This document shows positions 8,262 through 14,681 of a stretch of DNA of 14,681 nt, one piece after another. The notes under the pieces were generated by a model. The model ran no database searches and had not been told where the DNA came from. It worked only from the letters and a program-made list of their open reading frames with translations. The DNA lies in contig QHPA01000068.1 in the NCBI GenBank assembly GCA_003218935.1, positions 1 to 14,681 on the forward strand, in the 5' to 3' direction. The number at the start of each line of letters is the position of its first letter. The first letter of the stretch is position 1. The position numbers and the translations under genes were made by a program. Origin of the DNA: Verrucomicrobiota bacterium (GTDB taxonomy: Bacteria > Verrucomicrobiota > Verrucomicrobiia > Limisphaerales > AV2).

Positions 8262-9632
8262 TCAACGAACGCGAACCGCTACGGAACCCTGCCGCGTTTG
8301 AACGAACGCTCCGCGCTGCCGGCGCACCACGACATTCAGTTCCACGCGTTCGCCCCTCCTTTTTCCCAACAGAGCGCTCGCGGCGGAAAGCAGGTCCGGC
8401 GTGGTCTGTCCGTCGATTCCCGTGATCAAGCAACCGCGCTGTAACTCCGTCCGATCAGCGGGCCCGCCCGGCTCAACGTCGGCGACGAGCAGCCCTTCGC
8501 TGCGCCGGAAGCCGAAGCGTTCCGCCTGTTCATCCTTGTCCAACTCCTGAACCGATGCTCCGAGCTTCTGCCGGATCAACTGCGCCAGCGGCACCATTCG
8601 TGCCGTGACGTTTCGCAGCCCGCCATCGCGGCGAACGGACAGGGTCACCTCGTGATTCGGATTGTCATTGATCAACTCGGTGCAGTGAATGAAATCTTTG
8701 GGCACCTTGCCGTTTACCTGCGCAACCACGTCTCCTTTTTGCAGGCCCGCCTTCGCCGCCGGACTGTCCGGCTCGACATCGGTGACCCTCAGCGGATAGG
8801 CGCCGAATTTGATGCGAGCCCCGAACCAAAGCGACTTCGTGACTTCCGGAATAAGAATTTCCGAGAGCGCATCGGTCACTTGTTTGATGGGAATGGCGAA
8901 ACCGATGCCGTGGCCTTCGCGGTAAATCGCCACGTTCAATCCAATCAGTTCGCCTTTCAGATTAGTGAGCGGACCGCCGCTGCTGCCGGGGTTGATGGCG
9001 GCGTCGGTTTGCAGCCAGTCAGCCACATCCAACGGCTCATTCTCCAGCGGCGGCCGACGGTTCTTTGAACTCAGAATGCCACGACTGACCGAGCCGCCCA
9101 GCCCGAACGGATTTCCCAGCGCCAGGACCGTTTCACCCAGCAGCAAATCGTCGTCCGGCGCGAACTTCACGGCGCTGAATTTTTCGTTCCCTTTGGTGAT
9201 GAGTTTCAGCAGCGCTACGTCCCTGCGTGTGTTACCAACGATCGCCTTTGCTTCGAATTCGCGGCCATCGGCCAGCTTAACCCAGACCCTGCTGGCGCGC
9301 CGCACGACGTGTAGGTTCGTCAGCACGTAACCGTCTTCGTCAATGATGACGCCGGAGCCCAGACTGTAGCGCGCATCGGCTTCGCGGTGGCGGTAATACG
9401 GGTCCCAAAATTCACGGAACATGCGCGAGAAGGGATCAGTATATTCCACGATTTCAATCGTCGCGATGTTGACAACACTGGGCATGAGCTTCTCGACCGC
9501 GGCCACCGTGGCGTCGCGCCGCGCGTCCGTTTCCGCACCGCGGAGAGGCGTCGCCGGCAGCGCGCTGCTCAGCCAGCCCGCCAGCGCCAGCGGCCACGCC
9601 GCGCGACACCAGAATGAATTTGCGTTTCTCAC
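8262..9632 (-). CDS. HtrA/DegP-like periplasmic serine protease with two PDZ domains
   Basis: The open frame extends far upstream (to 10118), but that part is antisense to DUF2851 and not protein-like. I place the start at a GTG at 9632 (456 residues), directly before a signal peptide (MRNANSFWCR, then a hydrophobic stretch, cleavage near RGA, about residue 33). A TTG at 9647 is the alternative. The trypsin-like triad is visible as His108 (LTNLHVV), Asp138 (RRDVALLKL) and Ser218 (NPGSSGGPL). PDZ1 spans about 265-345 (LRVTDVEPDSPAAKAGLQKG) and PDZ2 about 365-445 (LLVADVEPGGPADRTELQRG). HtrA proteases degrade or refold damaged envelope proteins. The gene leads the minus-strand train, so it may serve the ABC/GldG/AsmA proteins encoded behind it. 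The C-terminal tail is short and basic. Family certain; exact start uncertain. Confidence 0.87.
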   Translation of the reverse strand: MRNANSFWCRAAWPLALAGWLSSALPATPLRGAETDARRDATVAAVEKLMPSVVNIATIEIVEYTDPFSRMFREFWDPYYRHREADARYSLGSGVIIDEDGYVLTNLHVVRRASRVWVKLADGREFEAKAIVGNTRRDVALLKLITKGNEKFSAVKFAPDDDLLLGETVLALGNPFGLGGSVSRGILSSKNRRPPLENEPLDVADWLQTDAAINPGSSGGPLTNLKGELIGLNVAIYREGHGIGFAIPIKQVTDALSEILIPEVTKSLWFGARIKFGAYPLRVTDVEPDSPAAKAGLQKGDVVAQVNGKVPKDFIHCTELINDNPNHEVTLSVRRDGGLRNVTARMVPLAQLIRQKLGASVQELDKDEQAERFGFRRSEGLLVADVEPGGPADRTELQRGCLITGIDGQTTPDLLSAASALLGKRRGERVELNVVVRRQRGAFVQTRQGSVAVRVR

Positions 9633-9686
9633 TGCACTGATAGTCAACTCGACAGACGGCTTTTGGGTTCGTTCAATTTCCGGCGC
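9633..9686. promoter_or_regulatory. Short divergent intergenic region
   Basis: Only 54 nt separate the proposed protease start from the first ATG of the DUF2851 gene. I saw no convincing -35/-10 pair on either strand. At least one promoter must overlap coding sequence if both starts are right. Confidence refers to the divergent arrangement, not to a promoter. Confidence 0.3.
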
Positions 9687-11243
9687 ATGACTCCCGGACA
9701 ACACTCGTGCCCTTTGCCGCGTTGTGTACGCTTGACTTTGCAAAAGCCTCAACCGAAAAGCAATGGCAAGGTGTCCAGTCCGACGCCCAATCTTTATGAT
9801 CAGTGGCGAGCGCTCGCTCAGGCCGCGCCCGCGCTGCGGGAGGCGGAAGAAGCCGCGCCGTCCGAACGATTGTTGCAACGTATCTGGCAGCATCAGCGGC
9901 TGCAGCGCGACCAACTGAAGACCTTGGACGGCCGGAAAGTGCGCGTTCTTCATCCCGGTTTCTGGAATCATGAAGCCGGACCTGATTTCCGCGGTGCCGT
10001 TGTGCAATTCGCCTGCGAACCGCCGCGCAGCGGCGATGTCGAAATCGATTTGCACCCCGCCGGCTGGCGCGGTCACGGCCACGACCGCAATCCGGCTTAC
10101 CAGATCGTGGTCCTGCACGTGGTCTGGGAGGCCGATTCAAGCGCCGCTTGCGCTTTGCCCACACTCGCGTTGAAGTCGCAACTGGACTCGCCGTTGAACG
10201 AACTCAGATTGTGGTTAAGCCACGATGCGGACGCGCCCGGCCTGATCGCCGGCCAGTGCAGCGCGCCGTTGCGCGATCTGCCTGAAAACATTTTGCGCGA
10301 AGTGCTGCAGCAGGCGGCGCACCTTCGCCTGCAACGCAAGGCGTCCGAATTCGCCGCCCGCGCCCGGCAGGTCGGCTGGGAACAATCGCTCTGGGAGGGT
10401 CTGTTCGCCGCGCTCGGTTACAAGCAAAACGTCTGGCCGATGCGGCGCGTCGCCGAGCTGCTGCCGCTCCTGCTCGCGCGTGAATTGAAAAAGCGCGGCG
10501 CTATGTTCGCGCTTCAGGCGCGCCTGTTCGGCGTGAGCGGCCTTCTGCCAAACGAGCTGACCCGCGCCCGGGCCAGCGCGGACAATTACCTGCGCCGCGT
10601 CTGGGACCATTGGTGGCGCGAACGGGAGCAATTCGCCGATTTCATTCTGCCGCGCGCACTGTGGCGGTTCAACGGACTCCGTCCGGCCAACCATCCGCAA
10701 CGCCGGCTCGCCCTCGCCGCGCATTGGCTCGACGCGGGAAATTTGCCGGACAAGTTGGAGCGATGGTTCAGCGCACAGATCCCGGACCAAAAACTTGAAT
10801 GGTCGTTGCTGGAAATCCTGCAGGCCGGACGCGACGACTTCTGGTCCTGGCACTGGACGTTGCGTTCGGCCCGAATGACGAAATCGCAACCGCTGCTCGG
10901 CGCGCAACGAGTGACGGACCTGGCCGTGAACGTGGTCCTGCCGTGGTTTTGGATGCGCGCCGCCGTGGGGAAGAGCGACGCGTTGCAACGAGCTGCCGAA
11001 CATCGTTACTTCGCCTGGCCGAGATCCGAAGACAACGCCGTCTTGCGCCTGGCGCGGCAACGTTTGCTCGGCGGCACCAAGGCGGGCGCGCTGCGGACGG
11101 CGGCCATGCAGCAAGGGCTGTTGCAAATCGTCCGCGATTTCTGCGCACACTCCAACGCGCTCTGCGAAAACTGCCGCTTCCCAGAACTGGTGCGCGGCTT
11201 GAACGCCGGTTCACGAGGTCATGGCGTAACCGATGAGCTTTGA
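9687..11243 (+). CDS. DUF2851 family protein
   Basis: With the first ATG (9687) the protein has 518 residues. The frame can be extended to a TTG at 9663 or shortened to a GTG at 9771, and none of these has a good Shine-Dalgarno. Family-like sequence begins only at LYDQWRAL (about residue 36), so the first 35 residues may not be translated. Conserved blocks are HPGFWNHEAGPDFRGA (89-104), GDVEIDLHPAGW (116-127) with HGHDRNPAY after it, and LHVVWE (143-148). The C-terminal end has three cysteines, C486, C493 and C496, in the motif CxxxxxxCxxCRFPEL, which could bind a metal. No signal peptide is seen with the later starts, so it is probably cytoplasmic. The biochemical role of DUF2851 is unknown; I recall the family mainly from Bacteroidetes and Verrucomicrobia. 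It is divergent from the protease gene and followed by a 289-nt gap. Confidence 0.8.
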   Translation: MTPGQHSCPLPRCVRLTLQKPQPKSNGKVSSPTPNLYDQWRALAQAAPALREAEEAAPSERLLQRIWQHQRLQRDQLKTLDGRKVRVLHPGFWNHEAGPDFRGAVVQFACEPPRSGDVEIDLHPAGWRGHGHDRNPAYQIVVLHVVWEADSSAACALPTLALKSQLDSPLNELRLWLSHDADAPGLIAGQCSAPLRDLPENILREVLQQAAHLRLQRKASEFAARARQVGWEQSLWEGLFAALGYKQNVWPMRRVAELLPLLLARELKKRGAMFALQARLFGVSGLLPNELTRARASADNYLRRVWDHWWREREQFADFILPRALWRFNGLRPANHPQRRLALAAHWLDAGNLPDKLERWFSAQIPDQKLEWSLLEILQAGRDDFWSWHWTLRSARMTKSQPLLGAQRVTDLAVNVVLPWFWMRAAVGKSDALQRAAEHRYFAWPRSEDNAVLRLARQRLLGGTKAGALRTAAMQQGLLQIVRDFCAHSNALCENCRFPELVRGLNAGSRGHGVTDEL

Positions 11244-11362
11244 AGCCGGCGAAGACGCTGCCTGGTGTGGAGGTTGAACTCGCTCCAATCGAGGGCCAAT
11301 AAATCCTCCTCCGAAACCAAACCGAGATGCTTCCCCCGATAAGCCGCAGATTCGCGGCTCAT
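11219..11362 (-). CDS. Possible small ORF (47 aa), second of an overlapping pair
   Basis: The ATG at 11362 is preceded by AGGGAG (11373-11368), five bases upstream, a good Shine-Dalgarno. The peptide begins MSRESAAYRGKHLGLVSEED, continues with LLALDWSEFNLH and ends with a basic TRQRLRRLQ segment before a TGA at 11221-11219. The composition looks protein-like: an acidic-hydrophobic helix, then a basic amphipathic one. Its last 25 nt lie opposite the 3' end of the DUF2851 gene. A 6-bp hairpin (11342-11347 with 11354-11359) sits right after the start codon. I do not recognise it. It may be a small protein, or the 3' part of a gene broken at the ATGA junction, or chance. Confidence 0.33.
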   Translation of the reverse strand: MSRESAAYRGKHLGLVSEEDLLALDWSEFNLHTRQRLRRLQSSSVTP

Positions 11363-11481
11363 ATCAACTCCCTGGCAACTGACGCCACCACTCCGCTTAA
11401 GATCTCCCGAATGTCGGTCGTTTTGCTTTGAGCACTCGCCTTGTGGAAAGTAAACCGTTCGGGGAAAGTTGACTTCGGCAT
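11359..11481 (-). CDS. Possible small ORF (40 aa), first of an overlapping pair
   Basis: The ATG at 11481 opens a 40-residue frame that starts MPKSTFPERFTFHKASAQSK and ends TTDIREILSGVVASVARELI. The stop (TGA 11361-11359) overlaps the next ATG in the motif ATGA, the usual sign of translational coupling. No clear Shine-Dalgarno precedes it; the frame stays open a further 10 codons upstream. It shows no signal peptide or membrane segment. Together with the following ORF it fills most of the gap between the DUF2851 and amidohydrolase genes. Alternatively, one base change would fuse both into a protein of about 87 residues, so this could be the front half of a frameshifted gene. Not recognised. 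Confidence 0.28.
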   Translation of the reverse strand: MPKSTFPERFTFHKASAQSKTTDIREILSGVVASVARELI

Positions 11482-11532
11482 CAACACACGGATTTGGATT
11501 GCCCGCGCTGCTCAGTTTGAGGAAATAGAGCC

Positions 11533-13230
11533 ATGCTCAAAACTGCGCCTATCCTCGGACTGACGAGCGCGCTCGCGACGGCGTTCTTTTTCACACAAAA
11601 CACAATGGCGGCGAACTACGACCTGCTGATCCGCAACGGCACGATTTACGACGGCAGCGGCAGGGCGCCGGTTGTCGGTGATGTGGCCATCAATGGCGAC
11701 CGCATCGAGGCCGTCGGCAAACTGAGCGACGCGCGCGGCAAAACTGAAATTGACGCCGAAGGTCTCGCCGTCGCGCCCGGCTTCATCAACATGCTCAGTT
11801 GGGCGAACGAATCGCTCATCCAGGACGGCCGCTCGCAGAGCGACATTCGCCAGGGCGTCACGCTGGAAGTCATGGGGGAAGGCGAATCGATGGGTCCGCT
11901 CAACGACACGATGAAAAAGGAGATGGGCGAGCAGCAGGGCGACATCAAATTCGATGTCAAATGGACGACCCTCGGCGAATACCTCGATTACCTCGTTCAA
12001 GGCGGCGTTTCCTGCAACGTCGCTTCGTTCGTCGGCGCCACGACGGTGCGCATCCACGAAATCGGTTACGCCGATCGTCCGCCGACATCCGCGGAGTTGG
12101 AACGGATGAAAAAGCTCGTTCGCCAGGCAATGGGGGAGGGCGCGCTCGGCGTCGGTTCGTCATTGATTTACGCGCCAGCCTTCTACGCGAAGACGGACGA
12201 ATTGGTTGCGCTGGCCAAAGCCGCTTCTGAATCCGGCGGCATGTACATCTCGCACATTCGCAGCGAAGGAACGCGTCTGTTGGAGGCCGCCGACGAGTTG
12301 ATCACTATTTCTCGCGAAGCAAAAGTTCCGGCCGAGTTTTACCACTTGAAGGCCGCCGGCCAGCCGAGCTGGAGCAAACTGGACGGCTTGATCCAAAAAA
12401 TTGAAGCCGCGCGCGCCGCGGGTCTGCGCATCACCGCGGACATGTACACTTACACCGCCGGCCAGACCGGCCTCGACGCCGCCATGCCGCCGTGGGTGCA
12501 GGAAGGCGGATACAAGGCGTGGGCTGAGCGACTCAAGGACCCGGCCATCCGCGAGCGCGTCAAACGCGAGATGGACACGCCCACGGACCAATGGGAAAAC
12601 TTTTTCATCGCCTCCGGCTCACCGGACAAAATCCTGCTCATCGGCTTTAAAAACGACAAACTCAAACCGCTGACCGGCAAAACGCTCGCCGAGGTCGCCA
12701 AAGTGCGCGGCACGTCGCCCGAAGAGACGGCGATGGACCTGGTCATCGAAGACGGCAGCCGGGTCAGCACAGTCTATTTTCTAATGTCGGAGGACAATGT
12801 GCGCAAAGAAGTCGCGTTGCCGTGGGTCAGCTTTGGTTCCGACGCCGAATCGCTCGCGCCGGAGGGTGTTTTCCTGAAATCCAATCCGCATCCGCGCGCC
12901 TACGGCAACTTCGCGCGCCTGCTCGGCAAATATGTCCGCGACGAAAAGATTATTCCGCTCCAAGAGGCCATTCGGCGTTTGAGCGCCCAGCCGGCCGGGA
13001 ATCTGAAGCTCGACCGACGCGGAGCGCTCACACCCGGTTACTTCGCCGACGTTGTTGTTTTCGACCCGGTCAAAATCCAGGACCACGCGACTTACGAAAA
13101 CCCCCACCGGTATTCGGCCGGCGTGCTACACGTTTTCGTCAACGGCGCGCAAGTGCTCAAGAACGGCGAACACACCGGCGCGAAGCCCGGACGAGCCGTG
13201 CGCGGACCGGGATGGAAGAAAGCAAAGTAG
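11533..13230 (+). CDS. Secreted amidohydrolase, N-acyl-D-amino-acid deacylase (D-aminoacylase)-like
   Basis: The protein has 565 residues with GAGGA nine bases before the ATG. Residues 1-26 look like a signal peptide (hydrophobic core ILGLTSALATAFFF, cleavage near MAA). The N-terminal beta domain LLIRNGTIYDGSG (31-43) and PGFIN (82-86) are amidohydrolase hallmarks. Further family motifs are YISHIRSEGTRL (238-249, His241), FYHLKAAG (269-276, His271), the Tyr-rich TADMYTYTAG (301-310), FGSDAES (434-440, Asp437), HPRAYGNFARLLG (453-465) and LTPGYFADVVVFDP (499-512). The usual D-aminoacylase metal motif HxH after PGFID is replaced by MLSW (87-90), and the Cys ligand region reads EVMGEGESMGP. So the metal site is incomplete and the substrate uncertain. 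The protein may belong to a divergent secreted branch. It converges on the VOC gene with 21 nt between the stops. Confidence 0.85.
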   Translation: MLKTAPILGLTSALATAFFFTQNTMAANYDLLIRNGTIYDGSGRAPVVGDVAINGDRIEAVGKLSDARGKTEIDAEGLAVAPGFINMLSWANESLIQDGRSQSDIRQGVTLEVMGEGESMGPLNDTMKKEMGEQQGDIKFDVKWTTLGEYLDYLVQGGVSCNVASFVGATTVRIHEIGYADRPPTSAELERMKKLVRQAMGEGALGVGSSLIYAPAFYAKTDELVALAKAASESGGMYISHIRSEGTRLLEAADELITISREAKVPAEFYHLKAAGQPSWSKLDGLIQKIEAARAAGLRITADMYTYTAGQTGLDAAMPPWVQEGGYKAWAERLKDPAIRERVKREMDTPTDQWENFFIASGSPDKILLIGFKNDKLKPLTGKTLAEVAKVRGTSPEETAMDLVIEDGSRVSTVYFLMSEDNVRKEVALPWVSFGSDAESLAPEGVFLKSNPHPRAYGNFARLLGKYVRDEKIIPLQEAIRRLSAQPAGNLKLDRRGALTPGYFADVVVFDPVKIQDHATYENPHRYSAGVLHVFVNGAQVLKNGEHTGAKPGRAVRGPGWKKAK

Positions 13231-13251
13231 CGCCGGCCGCTTTTTGTTTGC

Positions 13252-13644
13252 TCATCGGCGGCGTTCCGTCGGCTGCTCCCACAGTTCGACCCGGCGGCCT
13301 TCGGGATCCAATATCCAGCCAAATCGACCATACTGCGATTCCTGCCGCTCATCGAAGACCTGGACGCCTTCCTTGCGCAGTTGAGCCAGCAACGCCTCAA
13401 GGTCCTCCACGATGTAATTGATCAGGTAAGGTTCCTTGCACGGCTCGAAATAATCCGTGTCCGCGGGGAAAGGCGACCAGATCGTTTGGCCTTCGCGACC
13501 GGGCCGCTGGGCGCCCCTCCAAAGGAACGTGACGCCGCCTTCCCAACTCGGTTCCATGCCGAGATGCTCTCGATACCAGGCAACTAACTTTTCCGGGTCT
13601 TGCGATTTGAAAAAAATTCCGCCGATGCCTATGACTCGTTTCAT
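13252..13644 (-). CDS. VOC family (glyoxalase/bleomycin-resistance fold) protein
   Basis: This is a 130-residue protein starting MKRVIGIGGIFFKSQDPEKL. An earlier in-frame start at 13695 would add 17 residues (MYLIVLTRDNHHPFERK) that do not fit the family, while the 13644 ATG has a purine-rich GAGAG just upstream. The two beta-alpha-beta-beta-beta halves are visible: residues 5-60 with DPEKLVAWYREHLGM, and 73-125 with YIVEDLEALLAQLRKEGV and FGWILDPEGRRVELWEQP. The C-terminal Glu (E120) at the usual metal position is kept, but the first strand has GG where many metal-binding members have His, so it may be a non-canonical or non-metal member. The substrate is unknown. It lies downstream of the VCBS gene on the same strand, 161 nt away. 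Confidence 0.85.
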   Translation of the reverse strand: MKRVIGIGGIFFKSQDPEKLVAWYREHLGMEPSWEGGVTFLWRGAQRPGREGQTIWSPFPADTDYFEPCKEPYLINYIVEDLEALLAQLRKEGVQVFDERQESQYGRFGWILDPEGRRVELWEQPTERRR

Positions 13645-13736
13645 TTTTCTCTCAAATGGATGATGGTTGTCCCGCGTCAGCACAATCAGATACACACATT
13701 CCCTGAATTTGCACGAACCAAAATCACAGGATGCAA

Positions 13737-13797
13737 CCGTCTGTGCTCGCAGCCGTGTTCATCGGTGAAACAGGCGGCATTCGTGTCCTGATCCTGT
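13737..13797. repeat. Possible degenerate intergenic repeat
   Basis: Three related short units occur in the gap between the VOC and VCBS genes: CCGTCTGTGCTCG (13737-13749), CCGTGTTCATCGGTG (13753-13767) and CATTCGTGTCCTG (13778-13790). They resemble, from memory, the widespread 'CCGTGTTCATCTGTG / CATTCGTGTCCAT' type intergenic repeats of some environmental bacterial genomes. The rest of the gap (13645-13736 and 13798-13805) shows nothing recognisable. Confidence 0.3.
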
Positions 13798-13805
13798 TGG
13801 CGCAG

Positions 13806-14681
13806 CTACCGGGAAGGCTCAATTCGCTTGCGCGGCCCGGTGCCGTTGTTGAGCCACACGTCCACGCGCGGTGCGTCCCAGTTGTAGGGCTTGTCCAGAA
13901 TGTCCATGTCCCCGTCGCCGTCGAGGTCGGCAACGCGCGCCTCGTGAAAACCGATGCCGGAGGAAAATTCCGTTTTCCGAAAATTTCCCTGCCCGTCACC
14001 GTAGAAAATCCACGCCTTCGCATCGGGATTGTCGGGATCGGAACGCTTCTCTGTCCACTTGGCCATTTCAACGGCGAAAATGTCGAGGTTGCCGTCGCCG
14101 TTGATGTCGGCGACCTGCAGGCTGTGGCCGTGGATCATTTTTTCGACCAGCTCGTGACCCACCCAATCATTCGCAATGGTCGGATTGCCGTTGCATTCAT
14201 ACCACGTCAACGGCCCGACGCCGTCGCCCGGCGCGATGACGATCTGCAAATATTTTCCGGATTTGAATTTCCCGGCGGCAATGCGCCCGCCGATCGTGCC
14301 GACTTGAATCGGCGAAAAATGGGTTCCGTCAATATGCTTGAACCAGTAATTGCCGGCGAGCAAATCGATTTTGCCGTCGGCATCGATGTCCGCCGCCGCC
14401 ATTCCTTCGGCGTAGAGGAGCTTCCCCTGGTCGCCGCGTTCGCCCGCCCGGCCGGAGAACATGGCAACGCAGGGCCACGGCTCAGTGTGGCGCGGGTCAG
14501 CCGGAATGTCCGCGAGGAAAATTGTTTTTGCGCCCTGGTTCCAGAAAGCAAGCTGGGGTCGGCCCGTGCCTTTGAAATCACCGAATGTCTGATCGTGGTG
14601 CTGCGTCGCCCCGCTCTTTTTGATCAAATGCCGTTTCCAGGAGACCCTCGGAGCAAAATTCGGATAGGGGTTTTCCCACCA
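13806..14681 (-). CDS. FG-GAP/VCBS repeat-containing protein (5' end beyond the window)
   Basis: The frame is open from the right edge to a TAG at 13808-13806 and gives 291 residues. A TTG at 14627 could be read as a start, but family-like sequence (WWENPYPNF) continues upstream of it to the window end, so the gene is truncated here. Three Asp-rich calcium-binding loops of the FG-GAP/VCBS type are seen: DIDADGKID (98-106), DINGDGNLD (192-200) and DLDGDGDMD (252-260). Each is followed by a hydrophobic strand. The segment GATQHHDQTFGDF (24-36) matches the first blade of the same family. Such proteins form seven-bladed beta-propellers and are usually secreted or on the cell surface, binding sugars or proteins. 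The partner and role are unknown; the N-terminal signal would lie outside the window. Confidence 0.85.
   Translation of the reverse strand, partial: WWENPYPNFAPRVSWKRHLIKKSGATQHHDQTFGDFKGTGRPQLAFWNQGAKTIFLADIPADPRHTEPWPCVAMFSGRAGERGDQGKLLYAEGMAAADIDADGKIDLLAGNYWFKHIDGTHFSPIQVGTIGGRIAAGKFKSGKYLQIVIAPGDGVGPLTWYECNGNPTIANDWVGHELVEKMIHGHSLQVADINGDGNLDIFAVEMAKWTEKRSDPDNPDAKAWIFYGDGQGNFRKTEFSSGIGFHEARVADLDGDGDMDILDKPYNWDAPRVDVWLNNGTGPRKRIEPSR

Noticed and set aside
9642..9690. 14-codon leader ORF (GGGAG then ATG CGC CGG) and a TTGACT box upstream of the protease
   Set aside because: The ORF is too short to support, and no -10 element lies at 15-19 nt from the TTGACT.
9633..10118. N-terminal extension of the protease frame up to 10118
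   Set aside because: This part is antisense to conserved DUF2851 sequence and has no protease-like content. The signal peptide after the GTG at 9632 marks the real start.
11428..11456. Possible promoter TTGAGC - 17 nt - TAAACC before the amidohydrolase
   Set aside because: Both boxes match the consensus poorly. Such pairs are expected by chance, and promoter consensus in this phylum is uncertain.
13231..13251. Terminator between the convergent amidohydrolase and VOC genes
   Set aside because: There is a GC-rich stretch followed by five T, but the GC part does not form a hairpin with itself.

Overview
The window reads as a chromosomal stretch of a GC-rich Gram-negative bacterium with an outer envelope. 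The mix of a long AsmA-like protein, DUF4340 and GldG-like proteins beside an ABC-2 exporter, a DUF2851 protein, a secreted amidohydrolase and an FG-GAP/VCBS protein is most reminiscent of Verrucomicrobiota (Limisphaerales/Pedosphaera-like). That placement is inferred from gene content only, since there is no rRNA or other marker gene here.

Layout. Positions 2-97 (+) hold the last codons of uppP (undecaprenyl-diphosphate phosphatase). From 9632 down to 118, on the minus strand, runs one tightly packed gene train. In transcription order it is an HtrA/DegP-like periplasmic protease, a GldA-type ABC ATPase, an ABC-2/GldF-type permease, a GldG-like auxiliary protein, a DUF4340 protein with four repeats, and a large AsmA-like protein. 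Junctions are 1-nt overlaps, 1-nt gaps or gaps of about 20 nt, so an operon is likely. The AsmA-like gene is split by a -1 type frameshift at a four-A run (2806-2809).

Divergent from the protease, at 9687-11243 (+), is a DUF2851 gene. The 289-nt gap after it is not empty on the minus strand: two short ORFs (40 and 47 codons) overlap by ATGA, and the second has a good Shine-Dalgarno. They are unrecognised and possibly chance. Next comes a secreted D-aminoacylase-like amidohydrolase (11533-13230, +) that lacks the usual HxH metal motif. It converges on a small VOC/glyoxalase-fold gene (13252-13644, -). The window ends inside a minus-strand FG-GAP/VCBS repeat gene (13806-14681) whose 5' end lies beyond the right edge. 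Between those last two genes is a short stretch that resembles a degenerate intergenic repeat.

How the genes may work together. The minus-strand train looks like an envelope system. An ABC exporter core (ATPase plus permease) is combined with membrane-anchored periplasmic partners (GldG-like, DUF4340, AsmA-like), and an HtrA protease could provide quality control. AsmA/TamB-type proteins are linked to lipid movement and outer-membrane assembly, so lipid or envelope-component traffic is a reasonable but unproven guess. The genes to the right (amidohydrolase, VOC, VCBS) look like unrelated accessory functions. No tRNA, rRNA, CRISPR array, insertion sequence or clear rho-independent terminator was seen.
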